A stretch of DNA of 64,000 bases. Source: Salipiger pentaromativorans (GTDB lineage: Bacteria > Pseudomonadota > Alphaproteobacteria > Rhodobacterales > Rhodobacteraceae). The position numbers and the translations under genes are program-made. Position 1 is the stretch's first letter. The number at the start of each line of letters is the position of its first letter. Positions 39,028-47,312 of the stretch are shown one piece after another. The stretch is from contig NZ_JAMDHK010000001.1 in the NCBI RefSeq assembly GCF_024721115.1, forward strand, positions 306,691 to 370,690, written 5' to 3'. The notes under the pieces were generated by a model. The model had not been told where the DNA came from. It made no database searches and saw only the letters and a list, made by a program, of their open reading frames with translations.

Positions 39028-40821
39028 TCAGTTGCGGACCAGCGTGACCCCCGTCACTTCGCCCAGATCGTATTCCGGACGCAAGCCCAGAAGCGGCGCG
39101 ATCCGGCCGATCATCTCGGCGGCCACCGGCACGGCGGTCCAGCCGGCGGTGCGGCGCGGCTTCGAGCCCGAGGTCTCGACCGGCTCGTCCAGCGTGACGA
39201 TCAGCACGTATTTCGGATCCTGCGCCGGGAACATCGAGGCGAAGGTGGCGATCACCTTGTCCTTGTAATAGCCGCCGCCACGCTCCTTGGGCTTGTCCGC
39301 CGTGCCGGTCTTGCCACCAACGTGATAGCCCGGCACCTCGCCAAAGCTCGCGGTGCCCTCGCTCACCACCTTGCGCAGCATGTCCCGCGCCGAGGCCGCC
39401 ACCGGTTCGGACAGCACCCGCGGCCCCAGCTTGGGCCCGCGCTGTTTCAGCAGCGTCGGGGTCACCAGATGGCCGCCATTGGCAATCGCCGAATAGGCCG
39501 CCGCCAGATGCAGCGGCGACGAGCTGAGACCGTGGCCGTAGGAGATCGTCACCGCCGACAGATCCGTCCATTTCGCCGGCAGCAGCGGCTTGCCGCCATT
39601 CGCCTCGACGATTTCCAGCGGCGTCGGCTCGAAAAAGCCGAGCTGTTTCAGAAAGGCCTGCTGACGCTCCTTGCCGATGGCCAGCGCCAGCTTGCCGGTG
39701 CCCCGGTTGGAGCTCTTGATGATGATCTCCTCGACCGGGATCTCGCCGTAATTATGCCCGTCGAACTCGCCGATGCGGTGGCCGCCCACCTTGAAGGGCG
39801 GGCGCGTGTCGATCACCGTCTGGGCGTTTACCAGACCCAGCTCCATCGCCTGCGCGGCAGCGAAGATCTTGAAGGTCGAGCCCAGCTCGTACACCCCCTG
39901 CACCGCGCGGTTGAACAGCGGGCTGTCGCTGGGGTTGCCCTCGGTCGGCGGGCTGGGCCGGTCGTTGGGGTCGAAATCGGGCAGCGAGGCGATGGCGATC
40001 ACCTCGCCGGTATGCACATCCATCAGCACCGAGGCGGCACCCTTGGCGTTCATCAGCCGCATGCCGGCGTCGAGCACCCGTTCGGTCGCCGCCTGGATGG
40101 TCAGGTCGATGCTCAGTTCCAGCGGCGCGCCCTCGCGCGCCGGATCGCGCAGGGTGTCGTCGAAGAATTTCTCGACCCCCGCGGTGCCCACCACCTCGGC
40201 CGAGTTCACCCCCTCGCGGCCAAAGCTGGCGCCGCCCATGATATGGGCCGCCAGCGCGCCATTGGGGTAAAGCCGCATCTCGCGCGGGCCGAAAAGCAGC
40301 CCTGGCTCGCCGATGTCATGCACCGCCTGCATCTGCTCGGGGCTGATTTTCTTCTTCACCCACAGAAACTTGCGTTTCTCGTCGGTGAAATCCTTGATCA
40401 TCCGCTCTTCATCGAGATCGGGGAAGATCGCCTTCAGCTCCTTCGCCGTGCGCAGCGGCTCGATCATCTGCTGCGGATGGGCGTAAAGCGAATGGGTCTC
40501 CATATTCGTCGCCAGGATGCGCCCCTGCCGGTCGACAATATCCGACCGGCTGGCGATGATCGAGGCGCCGGTGGCCTGGGCGCGCGGCTCGCTCGGCTCC
40601 GAGCCCGCCAGCACCCCCATGCGCACACCGATGGTCCCGAAGGCGCAGAAGAACAGCGCGCCCAGCACCAGCAGACGGCCTTCGGCGCGCACCCGGGCGC
40701 GGTCGCGCATCTGCTCGTGGCGGATACGGATGTTCTCGCGTTCGATGGCGTCGGGGTTCTCGCCCTTGCGGCGGGCGTCGAGGATGCGGGCCAGCGGGCG
40801 GAGCGGCGTGCGGGTGGTCAT
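39028..40821 (-). CDS. ftsI: Septal peptidoglycan transpeptidase FtsI (PBP3)
   Basis: A 597-residue class B penicillin-binding protein. It has a cytoplasmic N-terminus, one transmembrane helix (about 49-68), a non-catalytic pedestal domain and a transpeptidase domain with the three active-site motifs: STFK (Ser315), SSN (370-372) and KTG (504-506). It crosslinks septal glycan with FtsW. The ATG at 40821 overlaps the ftsL stop as ATGA. Confidence 0.97.
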   Translation of the reverse strand: MTTRTPLRPLARILDARRKGENPDAIERENIRIRHEQMRDRARVRAEGRLLVLGALFFCAFGTIGVRMGVLAGSEPSEPRAQATGASIIASRSDIVDRQGRILATNMETHSLYAHPQQMIEPLRTAKELKAIFPDLDEERMIKDFTDEKRKFLWVKKKISPEQMQAVHDIGEPGLLFGPREMRLYPNGALAAHIMGGASFGREGVNSAEVVGTAGVEKFFDDTLRDPAREGAPLELSIDLTIQAATERVLDAGMRLMNAKGAASVLMDVHTGEVIAIASLPDFDPNDRPSPPTEGNPSDSPLFNRAVQGVYELGSTFKIFAAAQAMELGLVNAQTVIDTRPPFKVGGHRIGEFDGHNYGEIPVEEIIIKSSNRGTGKLALAIGKERQQAFLKQLGFFEPTPLEIVEANGGKPLLPAKWTDLSAVTISYGHGLSSSPLHLAAAYSAIANGGHLVTPTLLKQRGPKLGPRVLSEPVAASARDMLRKVVSEGTASFGEVPGYHVGGKTGTADKPKERGGGYYKDKVIATFASMFPAQDPKYVLIVTLDEPVETSGSKPRRTAGWTAVPVAAEMIGRIAPLLGLRPEYDLGEVTGVTLVRN

Positions 40822-41162
40822 TGCGTGGCCCCCGCGCTGGTGACATCGACCGGCTCGGTGATGACCAGCGGCGCGGTCACCGGGTAAGAGACCTGATCGA
40901 CGCGCCCGTATTGATCCGCATGCATGGGCAGTAGGCCGAGCCGGGGGAAGTTGATCTCGGCCAGCTCGCGCAGCCGGTCGGGGCGGTTGAGATAGGCCCA
41001 TTCCGCGCGCAGGATGGCCAGCCGCGCCCGCGCATCGGCGATGTCGCGATGCAGGTCCTCCACATGATCCAGTGCGGCCTGGGTCTGGTAGTTCTCGCGA
41101 TAGGCCCAGAAGGCCAGCCCGATCAGACCCAGAAAGGTGGTCACGTAAAGCAGCGTCCGCAT
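40818..41162 (-). CDS. ftsL: Cell division protein FtsL
   Basis: A 114-residue bitopic protein with one transmembrane helix at the N-terminus (about 4-20, LLYVTTFLGLIGLAFWA) and a periplasmic coiled coil (about 25-60, with LDHVEDLHRDIADARARLAI). FtsL proteins diverge, so the call rests on length, layout and place between rsmH and ftsI, with ATGA overlaps on both sides. Confidence 0.92.
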   Translation of the reverse strand: MRTLLYVTTFLGLIGLAFWAYRENYQTQAALDHVEDLHRDIADARARLAILRAEWAYLNRPDRLRELAEINFPRLGLLPMHADQYGRVDQVSYPVTAPLVITEPVDVTSAGATQ

Positions 41163-42154
41163 CAGCGTTTCCCCTTCAGTTGCGGCATGTTCAGCGTTTC
41201 GGCCCCGATGTCGCCCGGGGCCGCCTCGGTGCGCTTGCCGATGCGCAGCCGGGCCGAGCGCGACCGCGGATTGGCGCTCAGCTCTTCCTCGTCGGGCCCC
41301 ACGGCCTTGCGCGTCACCAGCACGAAGCGCGGCGCCTCGGTCTCGGCCTCGGGCGCATAGCGGCTGACCGACCCCAGCCGGCCGGAACGCGCCTGAAGGA
41401 AGCGTTTGACCATGCGGTCCTCGACCGAATGGAAGGTCACCACGCAAAGCCAGCCGCCGGGCTTCAGCGCCCGTTCGGCGGCCATGAGCCCGCGCCAGAG
41501 CGCGCCGTATTCGTCGTTCACCGCGATGCGCAGCGCCTGAAAGCTGCGCGTCGCCGGGTGCGACTGGCCGGGTTTCGGACGCGGCAGGCAGGCCTCGACA
41601 ATGGAAGACAGCCGCGCCGTGGTCTCGATGGGCTCCTCGCTGCGCGCCTTGACGATGGCCCGCGCGATGCGGCGCGAGGCGCGCTCCTCGCCATAGGTGT
41701 AAAGCACGTTCGCCAGCGTGGTCTCGTCCAGCCGCTTGACCAGATCGGCGGCGCTTTCGCCCGCCTGCTCCATGCGCATGTCGAGCGGCCCGTCCTTCTG
41801 GAAGGAAAAGCCGCGCTCCGCCCGGTCGAGCTGCATCGAGGAGACGCCGAGATCCAGCACCACCCCCTCCACGCCCGTGGCGTGACGATCCATATTGGCG
41901 AAATTATCCTCGACCAGCTCCAGCCGGTCGCCATACTCGCCGATCCACTCGGCGGCCATCTGATGGGCGAGCGGATCGCGGTCGATGCCGATCACCTTGT
42001 CGGCGCCCGCCTCCAGCAGCCCGCGGGCATAGCCCCCCGCCCCGAACGTGCCGTCGATCCAGGTGCCATGCACCGGCGCCACGGCCTCCAGCAGGGGACG
42101 CAGGAGGACCGGGACATGCGGCGCGCCGTCGTTTTGCTCCGCCGCAGGTGCCAT
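41162..42154 (-). CDS. rsmH: 16S rRNA (cytosine(1402)-N(4))-methyltransferase
   Basis: A 330-residue SAM-dependent methyltransferase (MraW) that modifies C1402 in the ribosomal P site. It has [13 protein letters not shown], the SAM motif [10 protein letters not shown] (about 34-43), [19 protein letters not shown] and the C-terminal [13 protein letters not shown]. It directly abuts mraZ (stop at 42155) and overlaps ftsL. Confidence 0.97.
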   Translation of the reverse strand: MAPAAEQNDGAPHVPVLLRPLLEAVAPVHGTWIDGTFGAGGYARGLLEAGADKVIGIDRDPLAHQMAAEWIGEYGDRLELVEDNFANMDRHATGVEGVVLDLGVSSMQLDRAERGFSFQKDGPLDMRMEQAGESAADLVKRLDETTLANVLYTYGEERASRRIARAIVKARSEEPIETTARLSSIVEACLPRPKPGQSHPATRSFQALRIAVNDEYGALWRGLMAAERALKPGGWLCVVTFHSVEDRMVKRFLQARSGRLGSVSRYAPEAETEAPRFVLVTRKAVGPDEEELSANPRSRSARLRIGKRTEAAPGDIGAETLNMPQLKGKR

Positions 42155-42667
42155 TCAGACCTCCTCGTCCTCGTCGTCATCCTCGTCGAGCAGCGTCAGC
42201 GGGTCGTCGGCGAACTCGTCCAGCTCCTCCTCGGTCTCGGCCACATCGGCCTCGTAGGCCGCAGGCTCCCAGATCTGGAAGGTGTCGACGTTGGACGCGA
42301 ACTGCGCCTCGCCCTCGAGGCCGATCTTTTCACGCAGCTTGGCCGGCAGCACGATGCGGCCGGTCTCGTCCACGCTGGTGGTCATCGACTGGGTGGAGAA
42401 CAGACGTTCGAGGATACGGCGCTTCTTGGAGCCACGCTTCATCCGGCTGATGCGGTCCTCGACCGCCTCGATTTCCTCGATCGTGTAGCATTCGAGATAT
42501 TTGCGGCGCTGGTCGCCGTAGACGATCACGAAGTTCGGGTTCAGCCCCTCGACCCAATCCGGATCACCGGCTTCGAGGACACGGCGAAAAGAGGCCGGGA
42601 TCGACACCCTGCCCTTGCTGTCGACCTTGTGCCGACTTTCACCTCTGAACCTTAGCCTGCGGCCCAC
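42155..42667 (-). CDS. mraZ: Transcriptional regulator MraZ
   Basis: A 170-residue protein with two MraZ/AbrB-like DNA-binding repeats: GESRHKVDSKGRVSIPASFR (about 9-28) and MTTSVDETGRIVLPAKLREK (about 91-110). MraZ represses its own dcw operon by binding TGGGN repeats 10 bp apart. The tail is very acidic (LLDEDDDEDEEV). The start is GTG at 42667, giving the family beginning GRRLRFRGE, with AGGGACA just in front; the ATG at 42775 would add an unlikely 36 residues. Candidate boxes lie upstream at 42862-43293. Confidence 0.93.
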   Translation of the reverse strand: MGRRLRFRGESRHKVDSKGRVSIPASFRRVLEAGDPDWVEGLNPNFVIVYGDQRRKYLECYTIEEIEAVEDRISRMKRGSKKRRILERLFSTQSMTTSVDETGRIVLPAKLREKIGLEGEAQFASNVDTFQIWEPAAYEADVAETEEELDEFADDPLTLLDEDDDEDEEV

Positions 42668-42861
42668 TGTCCCTACCCGATCCCCCTGAAACGAAATACG
42701 GCGGGTTGATCTGCTGCCACCGATCAACCCGCCGCCTTGACCCGCTTTGCGGGCTAGTCCGACTGCGCGCGCCACCTGGGGGGATGTCTGCTCGCTCGCG
42801 CGCCGGATCTCGTTGTTACGATGAAGAACGGTGCCTGTATGAACCTGCTCTTTTATTGTTC

Positions 42862-42876
42862 TGGGATTTTATGCCG
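42862..42876 (+). promoter_or_regulatory. Weak candidate MraZ box pair
   Basis: TGGGA-TTTTA-TGCCG: the first half is identical to the pair at 42928, the second is degenerate. Confidence 0.35.
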
Positions 42877-42927
42877 GGGTCTTTTTGTGCCCCTGTCCCG
42901 TCCCTCATCGTGATTAAATGTATGTCA

Positions 42928-42952
42928 TGGGATTTTATGGGAGGCAATGGTT
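42928..42952 (+). promoter_or_regulatory. Candidate MraZ boxes (three at 10-bp pitch)
   Basis: TGGGA-N5-TGGGA-N5-TGGTT, starts at 42928, 42938 and 42948, oriented away from mraZ. Pitch and core match the known MraZ site. Confidence 0.6.
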
Positions 42953-42977
42953 TTTTTCGGGTCCCGCCCACTGCATT

Positions 42978-43000
42978 TTGTCCACAGCCCCTGTGGAAAA
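42978..43000. promoter_or_regulatory. Facing pair of DnaA-like boxes upstream of mraZ
   Basis: TTGTCCACA (42978-42986) and TGTGGAAAA (42992-43000, complement TTTTCCACA) face each other across five bases. Each has one mismatch to TTATNCACA. Confidence 0.5.
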
Positions 43001-43098
43001 CAACATATAGCGGGCATTTTGGGAAGTCATCACGAATATGTGGTAAGCGGGAACCCGCTTTTCTCTAAATATGGTAACAGCGCTGTGAGAGAGACTGT

Positions 43099-43113
43099 GC
43101 CCATAAAATCCCA
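43099..43113 (-). promoter_or_regulatory. Candidate MraZ box pair
   Basis: On the mraZ sense strand, TGGGA-TTTTA-TGGGC; the same TGGGATTTTATGGG core occurs on the other strand at 42928. Confidence 0.6.
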
Positions 43114-43167
43114 AAAAAATTCACAGGCCGCTCAAAACACCCCGTCAACACCCCTTGGACCGGCCTG

Positions 43168-43182
43168 TCCCATGGCATCTCA
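43168..43182 (-). promoter_or_regulatory. Degenerate candidate MraZ box pair
   Basis: On the minus strand TGAGA-TGCCA-TGGGA, 10-bp pitch, one mismatch in one half. Confidence 0.35.
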
Positions 43183-43255
43183 TGTGCTGGATCGGGACGA
43201 ATCCTGCCAGTCGGCGCGCGATTCCGCGACTCGCGCCGGCCCGCTCCCGCCCTCC

Positions 43256-43293
43256 TCCCATCAATTCCCATGGGTGCGTCCCATAACTTCCCA
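43256..43293 (-). promoter_or_regulatory. Four-box candidate MraZ array
   Basis: Minus-strand TGGGA at plus-coordinates 43256, 43266, 43279 and 43289, i.e. two 10-bp-pitch pairs 13 bp apart. The array ends 50 bases before the cobalamin riboswitch. Confidence 0.55.
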
Positions 43294-43343
43294 TGGACCG
43301 GATCTCTTGCGCGACGCGGCGCGGCGCAGTATGCGGAGCGGGC

Positions 43344-43503
43344 CTTGGTTCCGGGCCTCAGTCCGGAGAATAGGGAACGCGGTGCAAATCCGCGACTGCC
43401 CCCGCAACTGTGAGCGGCGAGCGTCATCGGCATCACGCCACTGGGCAAGCGCCCGGGAAGGCCCGACCGGCGCTGTGACCCGCAAGTCAGGAGACCTGCC
43501 AGG
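43344..43503 (+). ncRNA. Cobalamin (B12) riboswitch
   Basis: The conserved adenosylcobalamin-aptamer segments appear in order: AATAGGGAA (43369-43377), GGTGCAAATCCGC, CTGCCCCCGCAACTGT, CCACTGGGCAAGC, GGGAAGGC and the B12 box AGTCAGGAGACCTGCC (43485-43500). P1 can form between CTTGG (43344-43348) and CCAGG (43499-43503). A perfect palindrome GGTGATCACC follows at 43503-43512 and may belong to the expression platform; 152 bases separate the aptamer from the receptor start. B12 binding should switch the uptake operon off. Confidence 0.95.
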
Positions 43504-43655
43504 GTGATCACCCTCTCCACGCGCGGGGCGCGCAGCGGAGAACGGTCCTTCCGTTCGTGGTGACAAGACGCACCGTTCGCGGAGAGCTCTTGCCTTTCCA
43601 AGAACATCACCACAGCGCCCCGCTTCCGGGGCCGATCAGGAAAGGACGACGGGAC

Positions 43656-45518
43656 ATGAAACATGTGCTCTCCACCGTCTCGGCGCTTGCGTTGCTGCCG
43701 CTTGCCGCGCAGGCGGATACCGCGCTGGAACTGGCGCCACTGACCTTTTATGCCAGCGAACTGCCGCTCGAACTGGGCCGCAGCGGCACCTCGGTCTCGG
43801 TGCTCACCGAAGACGAGATCGCCCGGGCCCCCGAAACCACGCTCGCCGACCGGCTCGACGCGCTGCCCGGCCTCTCGGTCAGCGGCAACGGCGGCCCCGG
43901 CCAGAGCACGCAGCTCCGTATCCGCGGCCTGCCGACCCAATATGCCCCCGTCTATATCAACGGCATCGAGGCAACCGACGCCTCTGCCGACAAGACCAGC
44001 TTCAACTTCGGCAATATCCTGGCCGGCGGCATCACCCGCGCCGAGGTGGTGAAGGGCTCGCAATCGGCGCTTTACGGCTCCGACGCCATCGCCGGCATCA
44101 TCGCGCTGGATCTGGCCAAGGCGCCCGAGACGCCCGGACAGGAGGGCCGCGCGGCGGCCGAGGTCGGCGCCTACGGCACCAAAAGCGCGACGCTGGGCTA
44201 TGGCGTCGCCGGCGAAACCTGGGGGCTGGCGCTCTCGGCATCGCGCTTCGTCACCGACGGGTTCAGCTCGATCGAGGCGCCCGGCTTTAAAGAGGACGAT
44301 GCCTATCGCGCCACCCAGATCGGGCTTGATGCCTATTGGGACGTGACCCCGGACCTGCGCTTCGGCCTGTCGGGCTTCGACTATTCCGCCGAGGGCGATT
44401 ACGACGCCAACGAATGGCCCAACGTCGAGGACGGCAGCTTTACCAACGATAGCTGGGGCCTGCGCGCCTATGCGCAGTTGCAGACCGGCGCGGTGGCGCA
44501 TGAGCTGTCGCTGTCGCGCTTCGATGTCGATCGCAGCTTCGATGCCGGCGGCTACCACGACAGCTTCGGGTCGACCCGCGACACAGCCGCCTATTCCGGC
44601 ACCTGGACCATCGCCGAGGGCCGCAGCCTGAGCTTCGGTCTCGACCGGACCACCGAAGAGGCGAATTTCACCTCGCCGGTCAACGACATCTTCTGGAACC
44701 GCATCGGGACGATCTACAGCGACGAGGAGATCGACAATACCGGCATCTTCACCGAACTCGCCTGGGCCTTCGCCCCGACGGTCGATGCGGTGTTCTCGCT
44801 GCGCCATGACGAGCATTCCGAGTTCGGCGGCGCCTGGAGCGGCCGTGCGGCACTGTCCTGGCGCGCCACCGAGGCACTGACCCTGCGCGGCGCGCTGGCG
44901 CAGGGCTATCGCGCGCCCTCGCTCTACGAGCTGTTCAGCCCGGCCTATGGCAACACCCGGCTCGATCCCGAAACCAGCTTCAGCGCCGAGATCGGCGCCG
45001 ATTACGCCTTTGCCGGCGGCGCAACGCTGGGCGCGACGCTGTTCTACACCGAAATCGACGATCTCATTGATTTCGATTTCGCCACCAGCCGCTACACGCA
45101 GGTTCCGGGCACCACGGTGTCGAAGGGTCTGGAACTGGCCGGCACGCTGCCTGTGGGCGAGCGGGTCTCGCTGACCGGCGGCTTCACCTATACCGACGCG
45201 CGCGACGCCAGCGACAACCCGCTGCAAAAGGTGCCGCGCTACGATCTGTCGCTGGGGGTGGATGCCGAGATCACCGACCGGCTGACCGGCGGGCTTTCGA
45301 TCAGCCACAAGGCGGATTTCCCCGGCACCTGGGGCATCGCCACCTTCCAGACGGTCGAGGATTATACCGTGGTGAATGCGCAGATTTCCTATGAAGTCCG
45401 CGATGGCGTCGAGGCCTATCTGCGCGTCGAGAACCTGTTCGACGAGGAGTATCAGGTGATCCCCGATTACGCGACCTCGGACCGCGCCGCCTATTTCGGG
45501 ATCCGTGCGCGTTTCTAA
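43656..45518 (+). CDS. btuB: TonB-dependent vitamin B12 receptor (BtuB-like)
   Basis: A 620-residue outer-membrane barrel with a signal peptide (about 1-19, cut after AQA), a plug domain (about 35-150 with RIRGLPTQYAPVYINGIEA and VVKGSQSALYGSDAIAG) and a 22-strand barrel ending in the aromatic terminus YFGIRARF. The B12 riboswitch in front gives the substrate (cobalamin or a precursor). The ATG at 43656 follows AGGAAAGGA and gives a good signal peptide; an in-frame start at 43557 does not. Confidence 0.92.
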   Translation: MKHVLSTVSALALLPLAAQADTALELAPLTFYASELPLELGRSGTSVSVLTEDEIARAPETTLADRLDALPGLSVSGNGGPGQSTQLRIRGLPTQYAPVYINGIEATDASADKTSFNFGNILAGGITRAEVVKGSQSALYGSDAIAGIIALDLAKAPETPGQEGRAAAEVGAYGTKSATLGYGVAGETWGLALSASRFVTDGFSSIEAPGFKEDDAYRATQIGLDAYWDVTPDLRFGLSGFDYSAEGDYDANEWPNVEDGSFTNDSWGLRAYAQLQTGAVAHELSLSRFDVDRSFDAGGYHDSFGSTRDTAAYSGTWTIAEGRSLSFGLDRTTEEANFTSPVNDIFWNRIGTIYSDEEIDNTGIFTELAWAFAPTVDAVFSLRHDEHSEFGGAWSGRAALSWRATEALTLRGALAQGYRAPSLYELFSPAYGNTRLDPETSFSAEIGADYAFAGGATLGATLFYTEIDDLIDFDFATSRYTQVPGTTVSKGLELAGTLPVGERVSLTGGFTYTDARDASDNPLQKVPRYDLSLGVDAEITDRLTGGLSISHKADFPGTWGIATFQTVEDYTVVNAQISYEVRDGVEAYLRVENLFDEEYQVIPDYATSDRAAYFGIRARF

Positions 45519-46338
45519 GATCATAGCGCTGGCCGCCACGCTGCTTCTCGCGGGCGTGGCGGTCCGGGCCGGCGCGGCTCCGGGCCGCGTCGTCTCGCTC
45601 AATGTCTGCACCGATCAGCTTGCGCTGCTGATCGGTGCGCCGGGGCAGCTCGTCTCGGTCTCGCGGCTTGCCCATGATCCGCGCAGCTCGGCCATGGCCG
45701 AAGAGGCGCAGGCGCTGCCCGCCAATACCGCCAGCGCCGAAGAGGTGGTGCTGCTGCATGCCGATCTGGTGCTGGCCGGCAGCTACACCGCCCGCGCCGC
45801 CACGCAGATGCTGGAAAAGCTGGGCTACCGGGTCGAACGCTTCGCACCCGCCCGCTCGCTCGAGGACGCGCGGCAGAACATGCTGCGCATGGGCGCGCTG
45901 CTGGGTCGCGAGGCCCGCGCCGCCGAGGTTCTCGCCGATTTCGACGCGCGGCTCGCGGCGCTGCGCGAGACGCCTGCCCGCAAGCCGCGCGTCGCCTATT
46001 ACATGCCCTTCAACGAGACCGCCGGCGCCCAGACCCTGACCGGCGATATCCTGAACGCCGCCGGCATGGCCAATCTCGCCGACGAGAAGGGCATGGCCTT
46101 TCGCGGCCGCCTGCCGCTCGAAGGTCTGCTGCTGGCCAAGCCCGACCTGATCCTCGTCAGCCGCCCCTATGACAGCCCGGCTCAGGCGACCTCGCTGCTG
46201 CAACACCCCGCGCTTCAGGCCACCGGCGCGCTGCGTCAGGTGGTGGACAGCCCGAACTGGATCTGCGGCACGCCGGCGCTGCTCGATGCGGTGGCGGCGA
46301 TGCGCGATCTGCGCCACGACTGGGAGGCGGCGCAATGA
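45505..46338 (+). CDS. btuF: Periplasmic B12-binding protein (BtuF-like)
   Basis: A 277-residue class III periplasmic binding protein of the BtuF/FepB type: signal peptide (about 1-25), then RVVSLNVCTDQLALLIGAP, a two-lobed fold and AEEVVLLHADLVLAGSY. It delivers the ligand to the inner-membrane transporter. The start is GTG at 45505, 14 bases inside btuB, and the stop overlaps the permease start as ATGA, so expression is tightly coupled. Ligand is inferred from the riboswitch. Confidence 0.88.
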   Translation: MRVSKIIALAATLLLAGVAVRAGAAPGRVVSLNVCTDQLALLIGAPGQLVSVSRLAHDPRSSAMAEEAQALPANTASAEEVVLLHADLVLAGSYTARAATQMLEKLGYRVERFAPARSLEDARQNMLRMGALLGREARAAEVLADFDARLAALRETPARKPRVAYYMPFNETAGAQTLTGDILNAAGMANLADEKGMAFRGRLPLEGLLLAKPDLILVSRPYDSPAQATSLLQHPALQATGALRQVVDSPNWICGTPALLDAVAAMRDLRHDWEAAQ

Positions 46339-47312
46339 GGCTCGCCCTGCCGCTCGCCGCGCTGGTGCTGGCGTTGTTCTTCACCTCGCTGGGGCTGGGA
46401 TATGCCGCGCTGCCGCCGCGCGCGGTGCTGGGCGGGCTCGTGGGCCTTGGCGATCCGCTGCATGTCATGGTGATGCAGGAGATCCGCCTGCCGCGCAGCG
46501 CATTGGCCGCCCTCGTGGGCGCCGCGCTCGGGGTCTCGGGCGCCGCGATGCAGGGCTATCTGCGCAACCCGCTGGCCGAGCCGGGGCTGATCGGCGTCTC
46601 CGGCTCGGCGGCGCTCGGCGCGGTGCTGGCGCTGCAAAGCGGGCTGGCGGCGGCATTTGCGCTGGCGCTGCCGCTGATGGCGCTGCTCTTCGCGCTGGGG
46701 GCGGTGGCGCTGATCCTGCTGCTCGCGGGGCCGCGCGGCGGCTCGCTGGTGCTGATCCTCGCGGGGATCGCGGTCTCGGCGCTGGCCGGCGCGCTGACCT
46801 CGCTGGTGCTGAACCTGTCGTCGAACCCCTATGCCACCTATGAAATCGTGTTCTGGATGATGGGCTCGGTCGCCGACCGCTCGCTCACCCACCTGGCGCT
46901 GGCCGCGCCGCTCATTGCCCTTGGGGGCGCCGCGCTGCTGACGCTGGGGCGCGGGCTCGACGCGCTGACTTTGGGCGAGGACGGCGCGCAGGCGCTCGGC
47001 ATCTCGCTCACCTCGCTGCGGCTGCGGCTGCTCTTCGGCACCGCCGCCGCCGTTGGCGCCGCCACCGCCGTGGCAGGCGCCGTGGGCTTTGTCGGCCTCG
47101 TGGTGCCGCATCTGCTGCGGCCGCTCTGCGGCGCGCGCCCCTCGCGGCTGCTCTGGGCCTCGGCGCTCGGCGGCGCGGCCATGTTGCTGGCCGCCGACAT
47201 CGCGGTGCGGCTGATCCTGCCCGAGCGCGACCTGAAACTCGGCGTGGTCATGGCGCTGATCGGCGCGCCGCTCTTCCTGCACCTGATCTACAAGACGCGG
47301 AGGGGGTTATGA
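46335..47312 (+). CDS. btuC: FecCD/BtuC-type ABC permease
   Basis: A 325-residue permease with about ten membrane helices. Family motifs are RLPRSALAALVGAALGVSGA near 52-71, YLRNPLAEPGLIGVSGSAAL, and VGAVGFVGLVVPHLLRPLCG-like sequence (about 247-266) that forms the coupling region. It pairs with the next ATPase. The start overlaps btuF (ATGA) and the stop overlaps the ATPase gene (ATGA). Confidence 0.92.
   Translation: MRLALPLAALVLALFFTSLGLGYAALPPRAVLGGLVGLGDPLHVMVMQEIRLPRSALAALVGAALGVSGAAMQGYLRNPLAEPGLIGVSGSAALGAVLALQSGLAAAFALALPLMALLFALGAVALILLLAGPRGGSLVLILAGIAVSALAGALTSLVLNLSSNPYATYEIVFWMMGSVADRSLTHLALAAPLIALGGAALLTLGRGLDALTLGEDGAQALGISLTSLRLRLLFGTAAAVGAATAVAGAVGFVGLVVPHLLRPLCGARPSRLLWASALGGAAMLLAADIAVRLILPERDLKLGVVMALIGAPLFLHLIYKTRRGL

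Larger units (their letters stand above)
42668..43343. promoter_or_regulatory. mraZ/btuB divergent control region
   Basis: No gene is convincing in these 676 bases. They hold candidate MraZ boxes in both orientations, two facing DnaA-like boxes, and a palindrome AAGCGGGAACCCGCTT around 43046-43061. The dcw promoter for mraZ and the promoter of the riboswitch RNA must both lie here. I could not fix a -35/-10 pair for either. Confidence 0.55.

Noticed and set aside
43044..43066. Terminator formed by AAGCGGGAACCCGCTT followed by TTCTCT
   Set aside because: The loop would be too small for the full stem and there is no gene upstream on the plus strand to end.
42668..43343. RNase P RNA (rnpB), often found near mraZ in alphaproteobacteria
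   Set aside because: The conserved GAGGAAAGTCCGGGC and ACAGAAACCCGGCTTA-type segments are absent from the gap.
42947..43507. A 186-residue plus-strand open frame
   Set aside because: It runs through the TGGGA arrays and most of the cobalamin riboswitch and has no recognisable protein features.
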